A DNA stretch of 64,000 bases from Microvelia longipes (GCA_018340805.1 JACMZG010000008.1:17019881-17083880), one strand, 5' to 3'. Positions 49,620-59,759 are shown, counted from the stretch's first letter. A program made the numbers and translations. The notes: generated from the letters alone by a model not told the origin.

Positions 49620-50125
49620 GATATTATGCAACACTTAATAGTCGAATTAAGTTTAGTAACTCGCGAAAAGGAACAATTACTACGTACACACAGCGTATTA
49701 AACATATAATCGTATTCCATACGCATTAAGTACGACGAGTTTTTGTACCGTATTTGTTTAGTCGATCGATTGAGATTACGCGATAACTGATCCCGTCTCG
49801 TCTTTTGATCCGAAAACATCGCTTCTTTTAAAGAGAAGGTTCACTTTTGGTTATAACTAGGTTTAAAACAAAAAATATATTTAATTAAATTGTGATTTCT
49901 TTGCATATTAATAATGTTACACTAAAATAATAATATTTCGTTCCGAAAGTTATTTGATGAAAACGGTAAATTTCAAGTGAAATAAACGTTCGAAAAGAAG
50001 GTTATGCGTTAAATACGATCGGCTCTAAAGGTACATACAGCATATCGGGAGATCCATTTAGATTCCATTTCTCTAGTTCTAGAGTATGCGATTGGATTCC
50101 CTCAGGATGTTTCATACAGCTTATA
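49620..50125 (+). repeat. Dispersed repeat, copy 2 of pair with 24180-24630
   Basis: See the copy at 24180. This one ends in GGATTCCCTCAGGATG.TTCATACAGC, matching the other's GAATCCCTCCGCATGGTTCTTACAGC. Confidence 0.75.
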
Positions 50126-50209
50126 TTACTAATTTTTGTTGATATATTCGATGAGTATAGTAAAAAAATATAAAAAATCGTGTACGGAGAACCTCGGAAC
50201 TTTTCCTTA

Positions 50210-50440
50210 TCACATCGGATTCGCTACGCTAATCCTCCTACTTCGGACTCGCTACGCTAATCCTCCCTACTTCGGATCGCTACGCTAATCCTCCTATTCG
50301 GACTCGCTACGCTAATCTCCCTACTTCGGACCGGCAATCCTCCCTCTTCGGATCGCTACGCTAATCCTCCCTTCTTCGGACTCTACGCTAATCCTCCCTA
50401 TTCGGACTCGCTACGCTAATCCTCCCTACTTCTTCGCTAG
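50210..50440 (-). repeat. 27-29-bp minisatellite, inverted
   Basis: CTCGCTACGCTAATCCTCC and CTACTTCGGA repeat about eight times. This is the inverse of the array at 39045-39310. The right arm of the same element keeps only one unit (51870-51890). Confidence 0.9.
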
Positions 50441-50571
50441 TCATCAGAATATACAATTAGTTAAATTTATACTACAACACGTCTTCAGATTCACTTCGCT
50501 CGTCCTCAGATAGTACATGTAGTAAATAATACATTTTTCATGTATTTTTCAATACATTACAGTTTCATTCC

Positions 50572-50630
50572 ATTGTTCATCCATCCAGGCACTGACCACG
50601 CTCGATGCTGCTTAACTATTAAGATTTAAA
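50572..50630 (-). repeat. 5S rRNA-derived segment (copy C)
   Basis: On the minus strand: AGTTAAGCAGCATCGAGCG, then TGGTCAGTGCCTGGATGGAT. Box A and most of box C are kept; the end of box C has changed. Confidence 0.8.
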
Positions 50631-51751
50631 AAAATCATGGATATACTTGTCGTATTGAAACGATACTTAGTGTACTTATTTATTAAGTAAAGGTACTAAA
50701 TGTTAACTTTACTGGATTATTTTCCGAATTTTTACATTTTTTTAAAAAACATCGTCCACAAGTCTTATGATAAAAATTGAATAATTGAATCTAATGCTGT
50801 CAATGAGATGAAACTTAATATAAATGTTATTCTTGGTACATGCCTACCTAATCGCATACTGATTCTGCTTTTTAAGACTTTTAGAAACTTTTGCTGAGTA
50901 ATTATTGCGGGTCAATGACGTCATAAAAATATATTCCGAATAGCACAACTACACCTATAGACTGATTTTGTACTAAGTTTCAACTCTCTACCATAAATAA
51001 ACTGGAAGCTACGATGATAACAGACACACATACAGACAGACAACTATGTGGGAACCACTTAGGAGGCCTTAAAAACAGCTGAAAGAATAATTCCTGTGAC
51101 TTCCTGGTGTCGGATTTTTTTACAAACACGATATTTTTTCCTATATACCTACGGTATAAATGAGGAAATTTAAAAATACAATTAAATGACGTAGGGTAGT
51201 ATTTAAATAGTAGGAAATATTTACCTTTTATACCGTAGGTATACGAGGACGTATATACGTATAGGAAAAGTATTGTGATTGCAAAAAAATCTGAAGCCAG
51301 GATATAACCGGAATTATCCGTTTCATGAGTTTAAAAGGCCTCCTGAGTGGTTTTTACAAAGTTGTCTGTAGTTATCTGCCTGTATGTGAGTGTGTGTGTC
51401 TGTTATCATCGTAGCTCCTAGTGTATTTATGCTAGAAAGTTAAAAATTTGTACAAAATCAGTAAGTAAAATATTTTTTTATGACGTCATTAACCCGCAAT
51501 AATGGGAGCAAAAACTTCGAAAATAATAAAACACAGAAAAATGATGCGATCGGATTGAGGTTTAGCTCGTATATGGTTTATCTCATTATCTGCATTAGTT
51601 CAATTTTTATGGAATGATTTGTATACTTTTTACAAAAAATTGTAAAAAATCGGGACACAATCCCATTGAGTTGAAATTTGGTTCAAGTGTAAACCTTCAC
51701 TTCAATCAATAAGTACACTAAGCTTTGTTTCAATTATCCATCAATTTTATT

Positions 51752-51811
51752 GGATCATAAAAATTAAGTAGCATTGAGCCTAGTTAGTGCTGTATGGGTG
51801 ACCGCTAAGAA
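51752..51811 (+). repeat. 5S rRNA-derived segment (copy D)
   Basis: GGATCATAAAAATTAAGTAG, then CATTGAGCCTAGTTAGTGC and TGTATGGGTGACCGCTAAGA. More diverged in box A than copies B and C, but box C is recognisable. Confidence 0.78.
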
Positions 51812-52124
51812 TGATACGATGCATTTACTATCTGAGGACAAGCGAAGCAAGTCTAAAGCAGGGAGGATGAGCGTAGCGAATCCGATGTGATGAGAAAAAG
51901 TTGCGAGGTACCCCGTACCCGATTTTTAAAGTCTGTTTCGATAACAGGTAAATAAGATTATTTCCTATTATTAACCTCATTGTTTTGAATAATTTTAACT
52001 AATAATTCATTCTTGTTATAAGGTCATATGATATGATGTCATATTAAATATTTAATCTACTAGTTAAGTTATTAATAATATAAAGATTAATATCATACCT
52101 TTTTAGCGGATTTCTTTTGGGAAT

Positions 52125-52590
52125 AAAATTCGCAAATGGGATAGGCGTCATGGCGGAATTCAAACCTCGGACTACGACAAAAATCTGTTTCAGAGGCCCC
52201 TAATGGCGAAATACAAAAATCAACCTTTGGGAGGACACAAAATCTATTTTTGTGACGTCATTAACCCGGTTTGCTGAGTCAGCAAAATTTTTTAAAAATT
52301 CGGTAAAAATCAGGGTTAATATTTTCACCGCGAAAAAGGTCAATATTTATGTTTTTTGGGACGCTGAATTAAATGAGACCGGTCCGAAGTCAATACAACC
52401 ACTCTAAGTGACCAAAAAGTCGAAAAAACCATTGTAAATTACCAAAAACCAAAATATAGGTCGAAAAAAAAAAATTCGAGTAGGGTGTCGTGTTCTATGA
52501 ATTTTTGGGCGCTGAATCGAATGAAACCGGACCGAAGTCAATACGACCACTCTAAGTTACCAAAAAAATCGAAAAACCCACAAAAAATAT
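52125..52590 (+). repeat. Dispersed repeat with internal duplication, copy 2
   Basis: GCGCTGAATCGAATGAAACC and GTCAATACGACCACTCTAAG occur twice about 125 bp apart, and again in diverged form at 8640-8775. Confidence 0.65.
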
Positions 52591-52610
52591 CAAAATGCTT
52601 TAAAGCTAAC

Positions 52611-52843
52611 CAGTTACTCAATTGTCAAGCACTGCTCGTAACTCATTTTGTCTGTATTTTTCAAAGGAAATGCGCCAATCCTTTAAAGATAACTGACTAA
52701 GCATAAAACTAGTGCAAATAATAGTGCATACTTCTAATTTTAGAGGCATATTTTTTGTATAACCAACTGGATAATTATGCGCATTTCCTTTGAAAAATAC
52801 AGACAAAATGAGTTACGAGCAGTGCTTGACAATTGAGTAACTG
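52611..52843. mobile_element. Hairpin element with perfect 65-bp arms
   Basis: CAGTTACTCAATTGTCAAGC...GGAAATGCGC (52611-52675) returns exactly inverted at 52779-52843, with a 103-bp loop. Imperfect pairing continues outward to about 52595 and 52862. It has the size and form of a MITE. Confidence 0.92.
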
Positions 52844-52884
52844 CTTAGGTTCTAAAGCATGAACCGGAACCTTAAGCAAGAAAT

Positions 52885-53635
52885 GGGTTGTTAAGCACGG
52901 AAACACGCATTCTAAATGAAATTCGCCCGACAGCGGACCACTGCGCCGGAATTATTTATTTAGTAGTTGTAAACTTATGTAATGTATTTTTTTTAATAAC
53001 AATTCTTTATTAATACATAAATACGTAGGTATAAATTTCATAACAAAATATACAAAAGATACCTCCTGCTTAGATCAGGAGATCTGTTTTGCAGGAGGGA
53101 GTCTAATTGGCTTTATATATTTTTTTTTTATTTGATAATAAATATTATTTATTATAATAATTTATTAAAATTTTATATAATTAAAATAATATTTTAATTA
53201 TATAAAAAAAACAATTATTTATAAAGTAAATATGTTTTTTATAAAATAAGTTTAATAAGTTTTTAAAATAAAGAGTGGTGTATTATTGTGTAGTGTAAGT
53301 TTGTTTAGTGTGAGTGAGTGTGGTGAGTGATTGTGTAATCTTAGGTTTTATTATTACATTGTTGATCAATTTTAATTTAATTTAATTTCTCACTGTATCA
53401 TTAAGTATGTATTGTTTTAATTTTTGTTTGAAAGATTTTATATTTTCAATGCAAATTATTTCTTGTGGAAGTTCATTCCATATCTGTGCTGCTCTATATT
53501 GCCAAGTTCTATAAAACTATACTATAAAACTAACTAACTATAAAAAATATCATTCCAACCAGGATTGTTGTTAAGCACGGAAACACGCATCCAAAGGAAA
53601 TTCGCCCGACATGCAGACCACCGCGCCAGAATTTT
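52885..53635. repeat. 70-bp direct repeats flanking a 610-bp insert
   Basis: GTTGTTAAGCACGGAAACAC, GCAT, then AAATTCGCCCGACA.GC.GACC and GCGCC.GAATT occur at 52888-52955 and 53570-53633. The insert includes TTAAGTATGTATTGTTTTAA and GGAAGTTCATTCCATATCTG. It could be two neighbouring copies of a repeat or an insertion that duplicated its target. No gene is seen between them. Confidence 0.7.
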
Positions 53636-53674
53636 TTTTATTATTATTTTTTTACTAAAATTGCTGATACTTAT

Positions 53675-54805
53675 TTAAGACAAACAATTTAATAAACAAT
53701 TTATTTCTGTGTTAAACGGAAAATTCGGAATTGTATCTGGATTATTATTTTTACTAAATATATTAGTCCCTTCCAATATTCTAAGTGCTTTGTCACCATT
53801 ATTTCTGGCTTTTTCAATGATAGCCAGTATAATTTTAGTTTCTTGTAGACAAACATTATTTGGTTCCATGAAGGACTCCTCAATCCTCAGTATATATTTA
53901 CAAAGTTTCAATGCTTCATAATACCTGGACAGATTCATTAATATTCTTACTTTTACACTTTTCGTATTGATTCTAGCTGGATGTGTCTCTCTTATATACA
54001 ATTTGTCAGCTATATCAATTGCATTTTCAATGACTTCAAGAGCTTCATTACATTTATTCAAGTCGTTTAAAGACGTACTATATACAGTTTGAGCATGTAA
54101 AACATAAGTGTCAGGATCTTTTTTTCGATAAGAATAATAATCCTTAATACTAATATATCCATTTTCGCTAAACTCCAATGATTTTTGGAATCTCTCTAAC
54201 CCAGAAAACATTTTTCCCATATAAATCATTATATTATATTTATTAATAATACGATCGTCATTTATGTCTTCTAGGTCTTTTAGATCACTATACATTTCTT
54301 CTAGAAGAGTTAATGCTTTTTCAAACTGATTTGTACGGTCCAATGCTTGTATTAGCTCTAGTTTTGTACAATTAGTCAAATCATGATCTTTTCCGAGGAC
54401 AATCAGTTGGTGATTATATATAGTTTTATAAATCTCTAAACTCTCAACAAATTTATTCCCCTGAAATAAATAGTTTGCTTTCAATAGTCTTATGTCCCAG
54501 TATAATGGATTTTCAAAATCTAAAATGTTTATTTTGCTCAATAAGTCGTCAATTGACTTCACTGCTATATCAAAGTTCAGTTCATCATCTTTCTCTTGGA
54601 ATTCACTCAACCATTTTTCATTGCCCGAAAGTTCATTCTTTAAATTGTTTAAATCAAAAAAATTATTTTTAGCGGCAAATGTAAATAAATGATAATTTTC
54701 ACTGTTGCGACATCTTCTTAATAAAAGTTTTAAAGTAGGATCATGGTGTACTTTAAACGATTTATTAAATCCTACCGCTTTAAACTGCTCATCAATATTT
54801 GTCAA
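53675..54805 (-). CDS. TPR-repeat protein frame, probable C-terminal part of the ankyrin-HEPN protein
   Basis: The frame encodes 376 residues with about six tetratricopeptide-like helix pairs between residues 100 and 347 (for example ANYLFQGNKFVESLEIYKTI, ALDRTNQFEKALTLLEEMY, NLSRYYEALKLCKYILRIEE). They are of the kinesin light chain-like spacing and form a protein-binding solenoid. The listed first codon is TTG, not ATG. The same frame stays open upstream to 54889, inside the end of the ankyrin frame, with no stop and no ATG. I read it as the continuation of the upstream protein and not as a separate gene. The switch lies at or near nine A residues (plus-strand T at 54861-54869). The stop is at 53675-53677. 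I see no introns. Confidence 0.82.
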   Translation of the reverse strand: MTNIDEQFKAVGFNKSFKVHHDPTLKLLLRRCRNSENYHLFTFAAKNNFFDLNNLKNELSGNEKWLSEFQEKDDELNFDIAVKSIDDLLSKINILDFENPLYWDIRLLKANYLFQGNKFVESLEIYKTIYNHQLIVLGKDHDLTNCTKLELIQALDRTNQFEKALTLLEEMYSDLKDLEDINDDRIINKYNIMIYMGKMFSGLERFQKSLEFSENGYISIKDYYSYRKKDPDTYVLHAQTVYSTSLNDLNKCNEALEVIENAIDIADKLYIRETHPARINTKSVKVRILMNLSRYYEALKLCKYILRIEESFMEPNNVCLQETKIILAIIEKARNNGDKALRILEGTNIFSKNNNPDTIPNFPFNTEINCLLNCLS

Positions 54806-54842
54806 TATACTGTAAATTTTTTTGTTCTTAGTTTCCTTTATT

Positions 54843-57800
54843 TTATGTTTGCTGGAATATTTTTTTTTTGTTACTTTTATTATTTTGTATTATTACCTGA
54901 TTTATATCCAAAGCTGTTTCATTACTTTGATTAGATGCATCGTATCTTGCTCCATGTGATAGTAACTCTATCAAAACTTTATCTTGAGAAAACTTAGCTG
55001 CAACATGAAGAGCGCTATTTCCATTTTTGCCAGCAACATTTACATCCCAACCGCTTTTTAGGAAAATTTTAACTACACTTATCAAGCCTTTTTTTGAAGC
55101 TAGCATAAGCAATGTTTCACCATTAAATGCAACAGCTTCTAACATTGTTTCCTTTGCTAATTCTGAAACACGTTGGTCATCAAGTTTTTCATCAATTATG
55201 TTTTGCAGAAAAGTTGCATTTTTAATCAATTTTGTTACCTCCGGATTTTTATTTTTATCGATTAAGTCAACATCAACTGCTTCTGCTCCGTTGTTCAGAA
55301 GTACTTTTATAGCATCTTTATTCGTCATTTCAATGGCGAGACAAAGTGGAGTTTTATCATTAAGTCCTTTTACATTAGCGTTTAATAAGTGTGGATTTTG
55401 AAATAATGCTTTTAATAAGTCTGATTGCTTAGCAATAACAGCGATATGAAGCAAAGACAAGCCATTATGTCTGTAATCCAGAAATGAACCATTTCCTAGA
55501 AATAGCTTTATTAAATTATAATGTCCTTGGAACGAAGCCAGATATATAGGTGATTTTCCATCATCATTTTCTTTATTCATGTCAGCTCCTTTCTCTAGTA
55601 ATAACATAGCAATATTAATGTGGCCCAAATCTGAAGCCATATGGAGTAATGTCATTCCATCTTTATATTTTGCGTTGATATTAAAATCCTTTGACTTCGA
55701 AATTTCCTTTACGATCTCAATTCGATTATTCTTCACAGCCAGTTGAATTGGATTGTAACCATTATTATCTTCTATTAAAGGATTAGCTCCTAATTGTAAA
55801 AGAATTTCAACAGCATTTATATGACCATTATATGATGCTTTGTGAAGAGCAGTTTGTCCTGTCTGGTCAACCTTGTTAATATCAGCTCTTCCAGTAGTCA
55901 TAAGTTCATAAAGATACTTAATGATTTCTACACGACCTAATGAAGATGCGAGCAATATCATTTTATCCAAAACATTGAAATCAATATTCAATTTTTTCAA
56001 AATGTCGACACTTCCTTTTAAAACTGTTATTTCAAGAGAAGTTTCCTTGACAATATAATTTGATTTTTCAATCAATTCGTAAATGATTTCAATACTGTTA
56101 GAATTATATTTTATAGCTATATCCAGGGGAGTGAGATGATCATCATTAGTAATACTTGGATCGGCTCCTTTTTCTAAAAGCAATTTAAAACATTTGTTAT
56201 ATCCATTTTTTATGGCCTCAATTAGAGGAGTGTTACCATAAATATCTTTAGTGTCGATTTCTACTTTTTCCTGAATGAGAAATTTTAAAATTTCATAGTT
56301 ACCAAATTGAGCAGCAAGAAATAAAGGCGATTGCTTGTATTTATTCATACATTTTGGATCACTTCCTTTTTTTATAAGCAACTCAACACTTGAAGTGTGA
56401 CCTCTCTGAGCTGAATAATGGAGAGGAGTACATCCTGATTTATCGCAAGCGTCTAAATCGGCTCCATGCTCTATTAGTAATGAAACATTATTTACCTTAC
56501 CTTTCAAAGTTGCGAAATGCAAAGGAGTCTGCTTCATATTATTTAAAACATTGATATTATCAAAGATCTCAAGTAAGTAAGTTAATATTTTTGTATTTTC
56601 TTGTAAAGCTGCCACGTGAAGTAAAGTCGTTCCATTTTTCAGTTTAGTCTTTACGTTTGCGTTTTGTGAAATCAAATATTTGACAGTTTCGAGATTTGTG
56701 AATAAGGAGTAATAAAGTACTGTGTTTCCTTTGTTTGATACAAAATCGATGTCACTCCCATTTTCAACTAATATTTTGATTGATTCAGAAACATCTTCAG
56801 ATGAGTTAAACATGATGGTCTGATTAATTAAAGACTTACACAAAGGCGTTAATCCTTGATTATCTACTGCATTGATATTCGCATTGTTCTGCAATAAGAG
56901 TTTTATTAGTTCCATGTTATTATTATGGTGAAGAGAGGCAATATGTAGGGCTTCATTTGTGTCGCCTATGTCCGAATCAATGATGTATCCATTGTTCAGT
57001 AATGCTTTTACAATTTGACAGTTACCACCATATATGGCTGCACCAAGCAAATTTGGTAAATCCTCATTATCTTCGAAGCAAAGCCCATTATTTTTCGAAA
57101 GTATCTCAAAAATATTATTGTATCCGTGTGTAATAGCAATTCTGAGAGGGGTAAATCCGTCAATATTGAGCAATGTTCTATCCGCACCTTCCTTTAATAA
57201 ATATTCAACCATCTCATAATGTCCATATTCCGCCGCTATGTGTAGAGCTGTATTTCGTTTTGCACCATTGGTTGTCCTGACATTAACATTATATTTTAGA
57301 TGAAGCAAACATTTGACAATGTTTGAATGGTTTTTAGCAACCCCGTGGTGTAAGGGAGTAAAACCTTGAGAATCATATAATATATTTGTTACTTCATTGT
57401 TTTCTATCAGAGCTCTAACTGCTATAATATTACCTTCCATTGAAGCGACATGAAGAGGTGTCATTAAATCGACGTCTGTAGCATTAACATCAATTTTTTG
57501 TTCCAATAAATAATCAATATTATCTTCATTTCCTTGAAATGCAGCATAGTGGAGTGCTGTAGAATTTCCGGAGTCTCTTCCCATAATATCCCCCTGTGTT
57601 TTATCACGAATATTTTTTCCAACTTTTAAACACCTAAACATTTCTTCTTGATTTGATATAATTTTAAGATCGTCTTCTAAATTCGTCTTTTTAACCAATA
57701 GTAATTTGATGGCAATTTGATTTGGTGGGCGTGAATTTAATTGATTTTTACATATTAAGTTCATGAAATTAATAAGAAGACAAATCTTAAAGTTTGGAAT

Positions 57801-59732
57801 TAAGATATGATGTACAATATTATTGTGAGCTAAATGATTTCTAAAATTTTTGCCAGTTATCAGAAATGAAAAAGTTTTAAACAATGCATTGTTTCTATCA
57901 ACCTCTCCATAACTATTACCGTGTTTTGTTAGAAGGTAAAGCTCATAAATAGCTTGAAGTTGATTATTGTTTTTGATTTTTATATAATTTGCATCCATAT
58001 TATCTTCGTTTAAGCTAAAATCAAGTGCTTTGAAGTATTTTTCTATATCTAAATCTTTGATATGACCCATCTCTTCTTTATTTATCTGTTTTTTAGAATT
58101 ATTTTTTTTCTTTTTTTCATTTAACAATAAATTGAATAACATTTTAATCGATTTAGTTTCTTTATAGTCGTATAAAACAAAATTTAAAACCATTATTGCG
58201 TTTAAGCTACTTTGTTTATTGTTTTCTATTTCATGAAAGTTTAAATTTATATATTTTGATAATACTTGTACAATTTTCTCGTACATTTCTTGCCTGTCTC
58301 TTAACACATTACTTGATGCGCAGAACATTTTGAGTTTCAACAACATCGCGCTGGCATAGGTTCTATTTATTTTCTTTTTATATAAATAAATTTTTAACAA
58401 ATTTAATACCTTGTACAGTGAATAGGATTCATAACTTTTCATAATTTTTTGAGTGACTGAGTTTTCTATTATAATATTGTGAATTTCTTCATATAACTCT
58501 TTCTCAACCGAATCCGGCTGTTTGTCCAAAGTATTTTTGACAAAATCTAACAAAGTATTTGGGGCTCTTTTGCGAAGAATGAATGGTTCCTTAAAATACT
58601 CTAAATCGACGTACTTCAAACTAATAATTAATTCCTCTAAATCTTCTTCAGATGACATCATGGTTTTATTTGTGAAGATAGCTACTGTTTGAGATTTGAT
58701 TAATTGTAAATAAATTAATATTATTTCTTGCATTTTAATCAAATCTTCCTTTATTCCGTTAAAAAACGATTTTTCGGATGTCACTAAGTTATTAAACACT
58801 GTTACTTTGTTATTATAATTTTTCATAGATGTTTCTGATGAATGGATAACATCGTCTCTAAGTTTCTTCATGGCATGTATGGTTTGACGATCCATAGATA
58901 TTAAAAGCATGTTTATTAAATTATCAGACATTTTTGGAGACTGCGGCGTATTTTTTAAGTGTTCTCCTACTACAAGCAAAACTCTTAAAATAACTAGTTT
59001 TCCTTCTAGGGTATCAGAATCACAAGATTTCACTAAATCTAAATATTCGTTTATTGTATCCAATGAATATACGTCTCTTAGTATATGATAATCATCGTAT
59101 AGTTCTTTGAAACCTTTACATTTCTCACAAACTTGTTGAATTATCTTTTCACGTGATAACGACGGGTCTCTTTTAGGAATCATGTTACACATACTATCTT
59201 GAAGAAGTAAATTTAGAGCAGTTTTAAAGTTACTCAAATATTTAAATATTTTGCTCTTTTTAAGAACGGAAAGAAAATGCAGATTTATTCCATGAGTTGT
59301 CGATCTAGATAAGATGAAAGCAACTATACAGAATTCCAGCTCCTCCCACGGACAGTAGATATAATATTCCAGTTTCTTTGTCAAGTGTATTTTTGTAGCT
59401 ATTGAAGTAAGTAAATACAATAACATTTTATCAGAAATGTCACTACACAGTTCTAAACGTTCAATATTCTCGATAATAGCTCGTATTTCTTCTTGAGGAT
59501 TAGCATTTGAGATCTCTGTCGACTCACACTTAGGAAGTAGCCGCAGGAGGTTATACTGTACATATAATGTTACTTCATCAGAAATTGAAATGTTTCTAAT
59601 GAGTGCAAGTCGGTATGCCATTGATAAATTAATAAATATGTCGTCTTGATTTGTATCATTGTACTGAGTCATACAGTTTTTAATCTGTCCTAAATCATTA
59701 GATCTAATTGCTGCATACATCTCAGCACTCAT
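54843..59732 (-). CDS. Giant intronless protein: two HEPN-like regions plus about 25 ankyrin repeats
   Basis: The frame has 1629 residues. Residues 1-720 are predominantly helical and hold two motifs of the HEPN superfamily pattern R-x4-H: KKLRDDVIH (R292, H297) and NFRNHLAH (R631, H636). In that superfamily the Arg, the following polar residue and the His form the RNA-cleavage site. Residues 723 to about 1605 form roughly 25 ankyrin repeats, for example TALHIAAEYGHYEMVEYLLK, TPLHYSAQRGHTSSVELLIK and TALHKASYNGHINAVEILLQ, several of them degenerate. The ATG at 59730-59732 has A at -3. The frame is open upstream to a TAG at 59796-59798 without another ATG, so an upstream spliced leader exon cannot be excluded. 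The frame ends in KKKIFQQT just after nine A, and the TPR frame follows 37 bp on. Base composition matches the surroundings. Function is inferred only: a sensor or effector with ankyrin recognition and possible ribonuclease activity. Confidence 0.88.
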   Translation of the reverse strand: MSAEMYAAIRSNDLGQIKNCMTQYNDTNQDDIFINLSMAYRLALIRNISISDEVTLYVQYNLLRLLPKCESTEISNANPQEEIRAIIENIERLELCSDISDKMLLYLLTSIATKIHLTKKLEYYIYCPWEELEFCIVAFILSRSTTHGINLHFLSVLKKSKIFKYLSNFKTALNLLLQDSMCNMIPKRDPSLSREKIIQQVCEKCKGFKELYDDYHILRDVYSLDTINEYLDLVKSCDSDTLEGKLVILRVLLVVGEHLKNTPQSPKMSDNLINMLLISMDRQTIHAMKKLRDDVIHSSETSMKNYNNKVTVFNNLVTSEKSFFNGIKEDLIKMQEIILIYLQLIKSQTVAIFTNKTMMSSEEDLEELIISLKYVDLEYFKEPFILRKRAPNTLLDFVKNTLDKQPDSVEKELYEEIHNIIIENSVTQKIMKSYESYSLYKVLNLLKIYLYKKKINRTYASAMLLKLKMFCASSNVLRDRQEMYEKIVQVLSKYINLNFHEIENNKQSSLNAIMVLNFVLYDYKETKSIKMLFNLLLNEKKKKNNSKKQINKEEMGHIKDLDIEKYFKALDFSLNEDNMDANYIKIKNNNQLQAIYELYLLTKHGNSYGEVDRNNALFKTFSFLITGKNFRNHLAHNNIVHHILIPNFKICLLINFMNLICKNQLNSRPPNQIAIKLLLVKKTNLEDDLKIISNQEEMFRCLKVGKNIRDKTQGDIMGRDSGNSTALHYAAFQGNEDNIDYLLEQKIDVNATDVDLMTPLHVASMEGNIIAVRALIENNEVTNILYDSQGFTPLHHGVAKNHSNIVKCLLHLKYNVNVRTTNGAKRNTALHIAAEYGHYEMVEYLLKEGADRTLLNIDGFTPLRIAITHGYNNIFEILSKNNGLCFEDNEDLPNLLGAAIYGGNCQIVKALLNNGYIIDSDIGDTNEALHIASLHHNNNMELIKLLLQNNANINAVDNQGLTPLCKSLINQTIMFNSSEDVSESIKILVENGSDIDFVSNKGNTVLYYSLFTNLETVKYLISQNANVKTKLKNGTTLLHVAALQENTKILTYLLEIFDNINVLNNMKQTPLHFATLKGKVNNVSLLIEHGADLDACDKSGCTPLHYSAQRGHTSSVELLIKKGSDPKCMNKYKQSPLFLAAQFGNYEILKFLIQEKVEIDTKDIYGNTPLIEAIKNGYNKCFKLLLEKGADPSITNDDHLTPLDIAIKYNSNSIEIIYELIEKSNYIVKETSLEITVLKGSVDILKKLNIDFNVLDKMILLASSLGRVEIIKYLYELMTTGRADINKVDQTGQTALHKASYNGHINAVEILLQLGANPLIEDNNGYNPIQLAVKNNRIEIVKEISKSKDFNINAKYKDGMTLLHMASDLGHINIAMLLLEKGADMNKENDDGKSPIYLASFQGHYNLIKLFLGNGSFLDYRHNGLSLLHIAVIAKQSDLLKALFQNPHLLNANVKGLNDKTPLCLAIEMTNKDAIKVLLNNGAEAVDVDLIDKNKNPEVTKLIKNATFLQNIIDEKLDDQRVSELAKETMLEAVAFNGETLLMLASKKGLISVVKIFLKSGWDVNVAGKNGNSALHVAAKFSQDKVLIELLSHGARYDASNQSNETALDINQVIIQNNKSNKKKIFQQT

Positions 59733-59735
59733 TTT

Positions 59736-59759
59736 AGTGATTTTTTTAAAAAAATCACT
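59736..59759. repeat. 24-bp perfect palindrome 3 bp upstream of the start codon
   Basis: AGTGATTTTTTT is followed directly by AAAAAAATCACT. In RNA it would form a hairpin in the leader just before the ATG of the ankyrin-HEPN frame. Whether it regulates translation is unknown. Confidence 0.85.

Larger units (their letters stand above)
50163..51939. mobile_element. Foldback element with two 5S-bearing arms
   Basis: This is the most complete copy. The left end ATCGTGTACGGAGAACCTCG and the right end CGAGGTACCCCGTACCCGAT are inverse. Each arm, from tip inward, has minisatellite, a segment with GACGAGCGAAGC, a 5S-derived segment (50572-50630 inverted, 51752-51811 direct), and a body of about 400 bp. 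The body includes GACGTCATTAACCCGCAATAATG and the CTGTCTGTATGTGxGTGTGT run. The arms meet near 51190. Tandem repeats inside long inverted termini resemble the organisation of Drosophila FB elements. No transposase frame is present. Confidence 0.82.

Noticed and set aside
54843..59732. Horizontal transfer of the ankyrin gene from a bacterial symbiont such as Wolbachia
   Set aside because: Lack of introns and the ankyrin array are suggestive, but base composition matches the surroundings, no other bacterial gene is nearby, and HEPN-ankyrin proteins are compatible with an arthropod origin. I cannot support transfer from sequence alone.
54843..59732. A latrotoxin-type toxin (helical N-terminus plus ankyrin repeats)
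   Set aside because: No signal peptide is visible, the HEPN-like motifs and the TPR continuation do not fit that family, and nothing suggests venom expression.
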